Source of the DNA: G963677445 sp963678275 | GTDB taxonomy: Bacteria; Bacteroidota; Ignavibacteria; Ignavibacteriales; Melioribacteraceae | Direction: 5' to 3' | NCBI GenBank assembly: GCA_963678275.1 | Contig: OY782765.1 | Span: 1,116,001 to 1,180,000 of the forward strand | Length of the DNA stretch: 64,000 bases | Shown here: piece by piece, positions 47,295 through 55,580 of the stretch | Layout of the letters: each line of letters opens with the position of its first letter | Numbering within the stretch: the stretch's first letter is position 1 | The notes under the pieces: model-generated | Told to the model about the DNA's origin: nothing | What the model saw: the letters and a program-made list of their open reading frames with translations, nothing else | Databases searched by the model: none | Translations under genes and position numbers: made by a program

Positions 47295-50200
47295 ATGAAT
47301 AACTCCGATCTCAACCTGGTTCTTCAGGAGGCCCTCGAACATCTTCACGGAGGACGATTCCGAATGGCGATGCCCCTCGCCGAACGTCTGATAGTTGAAA
47401 GTCCTGAAAATAGTGAAGCCGCTCTTTGTTACGCGTGGGCGTGTCTTGAGAACGGAGAGCCGGTTAAGGCAAGATATTACTGCGATCTTTCATCCCAATT
47501 AAAGGGCGACCCCGTTGTTACCAGGATGTATAAAGGTTATCTGCAAATGAGACTCTCAAATTTTGAGGGAGCGGTATATGAATTTAATATGACCGAGGGA
47601 AGGCAAAAAGAATTGCTGGCCTGGACCTATCTGAATAAATCCAAAAGTCTCGCCTGTATTGGACAGCCGGAAAAGGCTGAAACCTTTTACGAACTGGCCC
47701 TGATGATGGATAACAATGCCCATCCGGAATGGAAAAATCTTGGAAAATATTTTGATGTTTTGCCGCAGCTTAAAAAGGATATAAGAAAATTAAAGCCGGA
47801 AACTCTCGAAAAATTATTTAAACTTGCGGCGAAAGCTCAAAAAGAGAATGAGCATATTTTTGCCCTGTCCATTCTGAAAAAAATCAACAGCCTTGAGGTG
47901 ATAACCAACAAATACCCCAAACTGGTTCTGATGGAAATGGAATCAATGTTAAAGCTTCATCAATATACCGCCCTGGAAGAAAAAATTGATAAATATGGTG
48001 AAAAGTTTGAAGAGAATGAAAAATTCTCAAAAATTCAAGAAGCGCTTGATAAGTTCAGAAAAAAGAAAAAGGAGGGTATCGATTTACCCGAATCGGCAAA
48101 TTCTTCCGGAAAAGCAGTAAAACAGGTAGTCCTCGACCCCTCTTCAGGCTTAGGGATTCTTAGTCTGAAACTCTTTGACGGAATTAAATTTAAGGATTCA
48201 AAAATAAAGGATAATCTTACGGAGGTTAATCTGGCCTCAGTTCCATTGCTTGGACTGGAAGTGGCTTATAAAAATCCCTACTTCAACAAGAAAAAATACA
48301 CCTTCAACTGTTTTGTCGGCTGGTATCATGGAGAAACGCTGCTGGATCAGTCCTCATTTCAGCTTGAGATTCCCGAGGATTGGGACGCGGTCCTGCTGAA
48401 CGAGTTTTGTGATACAAAAAAAACAAAATTATGGAAAAACGGCCCGGCGCGCGTAGAATTTTTTGTTGATAAAAAGAAGGCGTTCGAATACAATTTTTTA
48501 ATCGGAAAACAAAATGTAATTAAAAATGATATTTTGAAAAGCGAGGAGGTTGAACCGGAAGAGGAAGAACCGCTCTCCCTTCAGGACGCGCTTGAAAGTC
48601 TCGAAAAAATCGTCGGATTAAAAAATGTAAAAAATTCGATTCACGAACTGATTGACTATCTTGAGTACATGAATGAACGGAAAGAACTCGGGCTTAAAGC
48701 AAAAGATAAAATATCAGTAAACGCCACCTTCCTCGGAAACCCGGGAACGGGTAAAACAACAGTGGCGAGGATGCTCGGCAAAATATTCAAAGCTATGGGA
48801 CTGCTGAAAAAAGGGGATGTTATAGAAGTCGACCGGGGCTCTCTCGTTGGCCAGTATGTTGGAGAAACAGCGCAGAAAACAGAAAAAGTACTGGAAAACG
48901 CTATTGGCAACCTTCTGTTCATTGATGAAGCTTATACGCTGGTAAAAAAGGGAGCCAATAATGATTTCGGGCAGGAAGCAATTGATGTAATCCTTAAAAA
49001 GATGGAAGACAGAAGAGGCGATTTTTTTGTTATCGCGGCGGGATATCCAAAAGAAATGGAAGATTTTCTCGAATCAAATCCAGGGCTGAAATCCAGGTTC
49101 ACACACCATTTTACATTTGAGGATTATGAACCTGAAGACCTCATGGAAATTTTCAGGGGAATGATAAAAAGTGAAGAGTACAGGATGATGAATTCCGCCG
49201 AAGTTTTCCTTATGAAACAATTCACCGCGATGTACAGGAACAGGGATAAAAATTTCGGTAACGCGAGAACCGTACGTAAAACATTCGAAGATGTAAAAAT
49301 GCAGCTCAGCAGGCGCTATCTTTCATTGCCCAAAGAAGAGAGGTCAAAAGAAAAAATGATCACAATAACCGAGGAAGATGTGAAGGCTGTTTTTGCCTCG
49401 GCCACCGAAATAAAATCTTTCCAGGCCCCTGTAAATGAAGAATTACTGAATGAAGCCCTCACTGAACTGAATAATCTTACCGGGCTCAGTTCGGTAAAAC
49501 AGGAAGTGAATGAACTGGTTAAACTCGCGAGATATTATTATTCACAGGGTGAAAATCTGGCTAAAAAGTTTTCTTCCCACCTGCTCTTTTTCGGCAACCC
49601 CGGAACCGGTAAGACAACTCTGGCCCGGATAGTCGGTAAAATATATTCGGCGCTTGGTATTCTCCCCAGGGGCCATCTGATTGAAACAGACCGCCAAAAC
49701 CTGGTGGCCGGCTTTGTGGGCCAGACAGCTGAAAAGACCACCGGGGTTATCCAGAGCGCTATAGGCGGAACTCTTTTTATTGATGAAGCTTATACACTGG
49801 TAAATAAAGATTCTTCGGGGGATTTTGGACGGGAGGCAATCGACACTCTCCTGAAAGCGATGGAGGATAAAAGGGGTGAGTTTATTGTGATAGCCGCAGG
49901 ATATACTGATGAAATGAAAGATTTCCTTGAAAGTAATCCCGGTATGAAATCCCGCTTCACAAAAACCTTCCTTTTTGAAGATTATCAACCTGATGAACTG
50001 CTTACTATTTTCGAAGCGTTATCAGCAAAGAACAGGCTGAAGGTAAATGAAAGCGCCGGGGAAATGATTCTGAAACATTTTAACAAACTCTACAGGGAAC
50101 GGGATAAAAATTTTGGAAATGCCCGGCTGGTCAGGAATTTATTCGATAAAATTAATAAAAAACATACCTTAAGAATGATGAATCTTGATCCGGCTGAAAT

Positions 50201-51095
50201 AAGTGAAGAAACGAGATCGACAATCTCAATTGAGGACCTGTCTGATATTTCTTCCGGTGGAAAAGCGGTTAAGAAGGAAATTACAGGAGATGAAGAAAAA
50301 CTTAAGGAATATATTGAAGAACTGAATAACCTTACCGGGCTTGATGAGGTTAAATCGGGTATTGAAAAACTGGTCAACAGCCTGAAAATCGCGCGTGTAA
50401 GGAAAGAACGGGGGCTTAATGTGGTTCGCAAACCTTTGCATAGTGTTTTCACGGGCAATCCGGGAACTGGTAAGACTACCGTCGCGCGCCTGATAAGCAA
50501 CATTTTTAAGGAGCTGGGTGTAATTGAAAAAGGTCACCTTGTTGAAGTTGACAGAGCGCAGCTTGTGGCCGGGTATTCGGGACAGACGGCAATAAAAACA
50601 GATGAAATAATTCAAAGCGCGATTGGAGGCACACTTTTTATTGATGAAGCCTATACCCTCGCCCGCGGATCAGGCGATTTCGGACAGGAAGCTATTGATA
50701 CCCTGCTGAAAAGAATGGAAGACTATAAAGAGGATCTTATCGTGATCGTGGCCGGATATACTAATGAAATGAAAATGTTTATGGAAAGTAACCCCGGACT
50801 TACATCCAGATTCGTAAATTCCTTCCATTTTACCGATTACACACCTGACCAGCTCATTCAGATCACAAGGAGCATGGCCAAAAGCAACGGCTATAAGTTT
50901 AGCCGTGAGGGACTGGCAGCTCTATATAAAAAATTCGTAACCCTCTATAATAACAGGGACAACAATTTCGGAAATGCCCGCACAGCCAGAAATATGCTTC
51001 TGGAAATTATCAGCAACCAGGAAAACAGAATTATAAATCTTATGAATCCCTCAGATGATGATCTGACAACCTTAACTGAAAAAGATATCACATAA
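47295..51095 (+). CDS. TPR protein with three CbbX/EccA-type AAA+ modules
   Basis: 1266 aa. Residues 1-265 are helical TPR-like repeats (AERLIVESPENSEAALCYAWACLENGEPVKARYYC..). Residues 275-420 are a beta-rich domain. Three AAA+ modules of the CbxX/CfqX family follow. Their Walker A motifs (GNPGTGKTT) are near 481, 767 and 1053, a period of 286 residues, each with LFIDEAYTL as Walker B, a GLKSRF/GMKSRF/GLTSRF arginine region and NFGNAR as sensor 2. All three appear catalytically intact. Known relatives: CbbX remodels rubisco, and EccA serves type VII secretion. Three modules in one chain would make a hexameric ring as a dimer of chains, which is inference. The next gene starts about 150 nt later. 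Confidence 0.93.
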   Translation: MNNSDLNLVLQEALEHLHGGRFRMAMPLAERLIVESPENSEAALCYAWACLENGEPVKARYYCDLSSQLKGDPVVTRMYKGYLQMRLSNFEGAVYEFNMTEGRQKELLAWTYLNKSKSLACIGQPEKAETFYELALMMDNNAHPEWKNLGKYFDVLPQLKKDIRKLKPETLEKLFKLAAKAQKENEHIFALSILKKINSLEVITNKYPKLVLMEMESMLKLHQYTALEEKIDKYGEKFEENEKFSKIQEALDKFRKKKKEGIDLPESANSSGKAVKQVVLDPSSGLGILSLKLFDGIKFKDSKIKDNLTEVNLASVPLLGLEVAYKNPYFNKKKYTFNCFVGWYHGETLLDQSSFQLEIPEDWDAVLLNEFCDTKKTKLWKNGPARVEFFVDKKKAFEYNFLIGKQNVIKNDILKSEEVEPEEEEPLSLQDALESLEKIVGLKNVKNSIHELIDYLEYMNERKELGLKAKDKISVNATFLGNPGTGKTTVARMLGKIFKAMGLLKKGDVIEVDRGSLVGQYVGETAQKTEKVLENAIGNLLFIDEAYTLVKKGANNDFGQEAIDVILKKMEDRRGDFFVIAAGYPKEMEDFLESNPGLKSRFTHHFTFEDYEPEDLMEIFRGMIKSEEYRMMNSAEVFLMKQFTAMYRNRDKNFGNARTVRKTFEDVKMQLSRRYLSLPKEERSKEKMITITEEDVKAVFASATEIKSFQAPVNEELLNEALTELNNLTGLSSVKQEVNELVKLARYYYSQGENLAKKFSSHLLFFGNPGTGKTTLARIVGKIYSALGILPRGHLIETDRQNLVAGFVGQTAEKTTGVIQSAIGGTLFIDEAYTLVNKDSSGDFGREAIDTLLKAMEDKRGEFIVIAAGYTDEMKDFLESNPGMKSRFTKTFLFEDYQPDELLTIFEALSAKNRLKVNESAGEMILKHFNKLYRERDKNFGNARLVRNLFDKINKKHTLRMMNLDPAEISEETRSTISIEDLSDISSGGKAVKKEITGDEEKLKEYIEELNNLTGLDEVKSGIEKLVNSLKIARVRKERGLNVVRKPLHSVFTGNPGTGKTTVARLISNIFKELGVIEKGHLVEVDRAQLVAGYSGQTAIKTDEIIQSAIGGTLFIDEAYTLARGSGDFGQEAIDTLLKRMEDYKEDLIVIVAGYTNEMKMFMESNPGLTSRFVNSFHFTDYTPDQLIQITRSMAKSNGYKFSREGLAALYKKFVTLYNNRDNNFGNARTARNMLLEIISNQENRIINLMNPSDDDLTTLTEKDIT

Positions 51096-51263
51096 ACTAC
51101 CCGAACGGAATCAAAGGATAATAAGATTTTCAGGTTTGGGCAGCCTTCAATTTAATTACAAAAAGTAGCAAAAGAAATCTGGTTTTCCTGCTTTTGGGTC
51201 ACTATTTTTTAATCCGTATTTATTTGCTTAATTGTAATTCTTTCAGTGATCAATTTATTCAGG

Positions 51264-52070
51264 ATGACAGACAAATTTTCTTTCGAAAACATCAGCCCTT
51301 TTCAAATTTTAATAATTTCCGATTCAGAAACTGATGAGAAACCTCTAACAGAAATCTTCGGGAAAAGAGATGATATTTTTCATTTTGTTCAATTTCCCTC
51401 TGAAGCTGAAAATCTATCACCACAGCGGTTGAAGACCATTTTGGAAAAAGCTGATACCGCGGATATAATTTTCTTATGCCCCGGTTCTGTGGAAAACGCG
51501 CTTCGGATCAGTGAATCATTATTTGCCCCGGGCACAGTATTTCCTCTCTTTATTCCCCTCTTTTCACTTTCCGGGATAAAGAATTCCGGAGATAAGGACA
51601 AACTTAAAAATCTCCTCCGCTACGCTAATACGATTATTATAACGGAAGAACCCTCACACTACGGCAAAGCGGAAATAATGAAGTGCGTTACCTCTCCCCT
51701 GGTTAATCCCGGTCTGATCTCACCCGGTTTTAATGATATCCGGAGTCAGCTTAATGAGGGGATGATTTCACTTTTTTCACATAGTATGGGGTCAGGCCCG
51801 AACGCGCTCAAAACAGCTGCCGAAAAAGTCATTTCCGGTTTTCCGCTGATTAAGAAATATTATCACAGCGCCTTAAAGATAACCATTCATTTATCTGTTC
51901 CACAATATTTGGGAATTGTGGCCGTATCAGAGATATCCGATATTTTATATGGGAAAACAAATGACAATTGTGAAATGTTATTCGGTTTCGACTACAGGAA
52001 TGATGAACAAAATATCGCCGATATTTACCTTATAGCCTCAGGTTTTAATACAAACATTTTATTTAATTAA
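51264..52070 (+). CDS. FtsZ-like protein with degenerate GTPase motifs
   Basis: 268 aa from the ATG at 51264; an in-frame GTG at 51246 is possible, and neither has a good ribosome site. From about residue 63 it aligns by eye with FtsZ: ADTADIIFLCPGSVENALRIS sits where FtsZ has the GGGTGTG tubulin loop. NPGLISPGFNDIRSQL sits where FtsZ has PGLINxDFADV, so the catalytic Asn and first Asp are lost. Next come GMISLFSHSMGSGPNALKTAAEKVISGFPL, then a C-terminal domain with MLFGFDYRNDEQNIADIYLIASGF. The first 60 residues lack the G1 glycine loop. I infer no GTP hydrolysis. A DinB-fold gene follows after 14 nt. Confidence 0.72.
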   Translation: MTDKFSFENISPFQILIISDSETDEKPLTEIFGKRDDIFHFVQFPSEAENLSPQRLKTILEKADTADIIFLCPGSVENALRISESLFAPGTVFPLFIPLFSLSGIKNSGDKDKLKNLLRYANTIIITEEPSHYGKAEIMKCVTSPLVNPGLISPGFNDIRSQLNEGMISLFSHSMGSGPNALKTAAEKVISGFPLIKKYYHSALKITIHLSVPQYLGIVAVSEISDILYGKTNDNCEMLFGFDYRNDEQNIADIYLIASGFNTNILFN

Positions 52071-52084
52071 CGGGGACCAATCAG

Positions 52085-52585
52085 ATGTACAGAAAAATTG
52101 AAGATTTTATTACTGACTGGAAAGCTGAATCTGAAAATACCCTAAAAATATTTTCAGCTATTGGCGATCAGTACATTTCAACAAAAGTATCAGATAATGT
52201 CCGCGGCCTCGGACGGCTTGCCTGGCATATTACGCAAACAGTAACAGAAATGCCGGCTAAAGCTGGATTATTCGAAAAGGATGCGCTGGAAAATATTGAT
52301 ATTCCCGCTTCATTCGCCGAAATAATGAACAACTACAAAAAATATTCAGCGGAACTGGCCAACCTGGTCGAAGAAAAATGGACCGATGAAATGCTGGCCG
52401 AAACTGTGAATATGTACGGGCAGGACTGGCAGCGTCATAAAATCCTATCTGCACTGATCAATCACGAAATACATCACAGGGGTCAGATGACAATTGTCAT
52501 GCGCCTGCATGACATTAAAGTCCCCGGAATTTACGGCCCCTCAAAAGAAGAATGGGCGCAATTTGGAATGGAAGCACAGGAATAA
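52085..52585 (+). CDS. DinB-fold protein
   Basis: 166 aa. A four-helix-bundle DinB/YfiT-type protein with the three metal-binding histidines in LAWHI (near 48) and INHEIHHRGQM (near 125-129). The family includes thiol transferases, hydrolases and many proteins of unknown role. It is the last gene of the cluster, 14 nt after the FtsZ-like gene and followed by a strong terminator. It could be a passenger or provide a small-molecule step. Nothing in the sequence links it directly to the signalling genes. Confidence 0.88.
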   Translation: MYRKIEDFITDWKAESENTLKIFSAIGDQYISTKVSDNVRGLGRLAWHITQTVTEMPAKAGLFEKDALENIDIPASFAEIMNNYKKYSAELANLVEEKWTDEMLAETVNMYGQDWQRHKILSALINHEIHHRGQMTIVMRLHDIKVPGIYGPSKEEWAQFGMEAQE

Positions 52586-52592
52586 AATTAAA

Positions 52593-52621
52593 AGACCTGG
52601 AAGAATAATACTTCCAGGTCT
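52593..52621 (+). terminator. Terminator at the end of the Sia-like cluster
   Basis: A perfect 11-bp stem AGACCTGGAAG / CTTCCAGGTCT with a 7-nt loop, 7 nt after the DinB stop. It sits between convergent genes and can serve both strands. Confidence 0.8.
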
Positions 52622-52658
52622 CTGATTAACCTCTTTAGAAGCCGAATAGAGGAAATAG

Positions 52659-55184
52659 TTATTTTAGTGAATAAGCCGATATTTCTTCATCGTACAGATT
52701 AAAAATATTTGTATTATCCGGGGACTGGAAGAATTTTGATTTTTCAGTAATTTCAGAGCTGAAAATTTCCTCTCCATTTGTCAGATCAATGGCAACCAGT
52801 TTTTCATCCATCGCGTAAACAAGTTTTCCATTAATAACCTTCGGTACAAATTGCACCTCCTCATTATCATAATCCCATTCTTTGTCCCAGATTATTGATC
52901 CGTCGGCTGAGTTTACAAGAGCTAATTTTTCCGGCCCTATAACAACAATTTTGTCACGTCCGTAAAGAATCCTCAGACATTTTTTACCTGTTACTCCCCA
53001 GATATTACCCCAGCTTGTGTAGGTAGTGCTCAGATCACTGCTTTCGGCCTCATCCAAAAATTCAGAAACTGCCTCTTTATTGTAACCGCCGGTCGTAGTT
53101 GTCGTAACCATTGACCATCCGCCGCCGATATATGTGGAGCTTGTACGGGTGCGGGGTACAGAGCCGATCCATTTTTCAATTACGGCGTATGATTCACCAA
53201 AATCATATTCACCTATTCCGCTGTTTTCAAAATTCATCTGCCAACTGAATTTACCACCATCCGCGCCAAGTTTGAGGGCGTAAAGACTTTTAACATCCGC
53301 GTAATAGAGATGGCTTGTGGCATCATCAAAATAAGCCTGCATATTAAATTCCGGAGTCAGAAGCACAGGATCGGAATCTGTTTTTACATCCCACAGTATC
53401 GCTCCGTCCGAAACATTCAAAGAAAGGAATCCATAAGGATCATAATCGGCAGTCCCTTTCAGTTCCACTTTATCCTTCTTAAGATTTACATCAAATGACT
53501 GGGTGCCATACTGCACGCAGAGAGCGTCGCCTGTTTTGAAAAAATCGGTAACAAGCTTATCCTCAATTTTTGTTTCCCATATTTTTTTCCCTTTAGCCAG
53601 ATCGAAAGCGAGAATTCTTTCGTTACCCGCGGCATAGATCATATTTTCATCGAGCAGGGGCGACGCTATCTGCTCAGCCTCTCTGCCGTCAAATCCGGCC
53701 GCAATCGGGAAATAATTCCTGTAATTTACTTTTCCGGTTTTGTAATTGACTGAAACAAATCCTTCCCCCGGTTCCTCTTTTGTATCAGGATTCTGCATTG
53801 GCGGATTCATCGAGTTCATATTTGAGCCCCCGGTATAAAAAACTATATTATCTCCGGGGTAGTCAAGGTTAATATAAGTGAATCCTATATTATCATATCC
53901 GAGCATTTTATTGAACATAGCGGTTGCTTCTGCCCCCACATCATGCCCTGTTGACGCCTGAACAACTGTTGTGGATATACTCATTACAATATCTGCAAGA
54001 GTTCTCTGAAATCCTGTTATCGCTATCTGACCAAGAAAAACCGGAATTTTATATTTTACATCACCGGTGATAGCATCGATGCTGAACAAATAAACATAAG
54101 TCCCTTTAGTCATTGAACCATCAGCATAAGTGAGTACAATATTGTTTCCATCAGTTTTAAGATACCTGTGAACATAACCTTCGAACTGCGGATCATCCTC
54201 TTTTGTTGACCATAATAATTTACCCTGTACGAGATCAATAGAGGCAAGCATGTCTTCCATCGATACAATAAGAATGTCCTTTCCGTCAATTGTGTATGAG
54301 TTCATGGTTCGCAAATCATCAACTTCAAAATTCAGTTCGGTCACTTCTCCGGTAAGAAAATTAAAATGAACAAATTTTTCCTCTCCCATAACCGCGCAGC
54401 CCTGGTTAGTTGGGAGTATCGCATTTATATCGCCATCAATTCCAAATTCTCTTCTGGCCATCTCTTTGTTATTTTTCACATCTACAGCCGCAGCTCCATC
54501 CTCCAGAACAAACAGAAGAAAATCATCATCGGGTGATTCATAAAGCCAGTCGAGTCCTTTCGCAATTAAATCTTTATTAATATCATACCCTTCCGCTGTA
54601 AAAAGTTTTTTTCCATTAGTAACATCAAAAATCGATGCTATTTCACTATCCTCCATAACCAGCATTTTGTTTTGTTTTTCAAGAACAGAGTAGTTGAAGG
54701 TGCCCAGGTTTACAAGCTCACCCCAGTAATCCACTTCCATCCTGAATAATTCATCACCGTTATTCAGATCAACTCCAAGCTCAACATCATCATACCTGAA
54801 GACCGCGTTATTTTTAATAAACTCCATCGAGCGGTAATCCCCCTGGTCGATGTCATCATATTCTTTTTCCCAGAGCATCTTGCCCGCGACTGCGTCATAT
54901 GCCTGCAGTTTATTATCCGAATTTGTAAGGAACATTTCACCCAGCAGAAAATTAATCCCCTCTTCATTATAATCAGGTATTTCCATCTTCCATACTTCAG
55001 AACCCGATTCAACACTATGGCACCACACATATTCGCCGCTGGTAAAAAAGAGATATTTACCCTGGTTAATAAAATTATATTCTTTGATAGGCTCGCCCAG
55101 ATCGGTTTTCCATAAAGGCGCTTTCTGTGCTGTCAAAAAAATTGACGAAAAAAGAATTACAAATAAAATCCTTTTAGCTGTCAT
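52659..55184 (-). CDS. Exported PQQ-type beta-propeller protein
   Basis: 841 aa from the ATG at 55184, preferred because AGGGAGA lies 6-7 nt upstream; an in-frame start at 55208 would add 8 residues before the signal peptide. The signal peptide ends LTA-Q. PQQ-like blades recur (SGSEVWKMEI, AGKMLWEKEY, QGKLLWSTKE, KGKKIWETKI, DGSIIWDKEW), with a linker of about 100 residues rich in Ser/Thr/Gly near 660-700. There are no PQQ-binding or dehydrogenase residues, so it is probably a scaffold or binding protein, not an enzyme. It overlaps the small receiver remnant by 11 nt and lies 3' of the kinase/sigma-54 pair. Confidence 0.82.
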   Translation of the reverse strand: MTAKRILFVILFSSIFLTAQKAPLWKTDLGEPIKEYNFINQGKYLFFTSGEYVWCHSVESGSEVWKMEIPDYNEEGINFLLGEMFLTNSDNKLQAYDAVAGKMLWEKEYDDIDQGDYRSMEFIKNNAVFRYDDVELGVDLNNGDELFRMEVDYWGELVNLGTFNYSVLEKQNKMLVMEDSEIASIFDVTNGKKLFTAEGYDINKDLIAKGLDWLYESPDDDFLLFVLEDGAAAVDVKNNKEMARREFGIDGDINAILPTNQGCAVMGEEKFVHFNFLTGEVTELNFEVDDLRTMNSYTIDGKDILIVSMEDMLASIDLVQGKLLWSTKEDDPQFEGYVHRYLKTDGNNIVLTYADGSMTKGTYVYLFSIDAITGDVKYKIPVFLGQIAITGFQRTLADIVMSISTTVVQASTGHDVGAEATAMFNKMLGYDNIGFTYINLDYPGDNIVFYTGGSNMNSMNPPMQNPDTKEEPGEGFVSVNYKTGKVNYRNYFPIAAGFDGREAEQIASPLLDENMIYAAGNERILAFDLAKGKKIWETKIEDKLVTDFFKTGDALCVQYGTQSFDVNLKKDKVELKGTADYDPYGFLSLNVSDGAILWDVKTDSDPVLLTPEFNMQAYFDDATSHLYYADVKSLYALKLGADGGKFSWQMNFENSGIGEYDFGESYAVIEKWIGSVPRTRTSSTYIGGGWSMVTTTTTGGYNKEAVSEFLDEAESSDLSTTYTSWGNIWGVTGKKCLRILYGRDKIVVIGPEKLALVNSADGSIIWDKEWDYDNEEVQFVPKVINGKLVYAMDEKLVAIDLTNGEEIFSSEITEKSKFFQSPDNTNIFNLYDEEISAYSLK

Positions 55185-55398
55185 GGATATCTCCCTGTAA
55201 TTGATCATTTATTTTATTTTGTAAAAGCCATTGCGATCTGCTTCCGAGGACATAATCAACTTTAATGTTTCTGCAAATATTCAGAGCTGTTTCAATATTA
55301 GTGGCTGTCATAAGATTATAACCTTCCCTCGAGAATATTTTCCTCAATCTTAACAATTCCCTTTTGTCTTCATCTATTATGAGCAATGTTGTTTTCAT
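55174..55398 (-). pseudogene. Truncated response-regulator receiver
   Basis: 74 aa from an ATG at 55398. It begins like a receiver (TTLLIIDEDKRELLRLRKIFSREGYNLMTA) and continues to the third strand (KVDYVL), where the phosphoacceptor Asp should come next; instead it reads GSRSQW and stops 30 residues later. Helix 3 onward is missing, so it cannot be phosphorylated in the normal way. Its 3' end overlaps the propeller gene's start by 11 nt. It is probably a decayed regulator next to the sigma-54 gene, though translation as a short peptide cannot be excluded. The frame extends upstream without a better start. Confidence 0.6.
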
Positions 55399-55580
55399 AA
55401 CAGGTAAGAGACAAAAAGGATACCAATATGATAATCCCTTATTTTGAATGTTTTTTGGGTAATATTCAGGATATGTGTCGTAAATTTGTAACAAGCCCCA
55501 CAGAAGGTGTCGCATAAATGCGACTCATAAAATTCAATTACTCAATAAAAATAAGATTCTTATGAGCTGAAATCTTATTT

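Noticed and set aside
52085..52585. DinB as an essential part of the Sia-like system
   Set aside because: It is co-directional and close, but DinB-fold genes are common passengers and no motif links it to the others.
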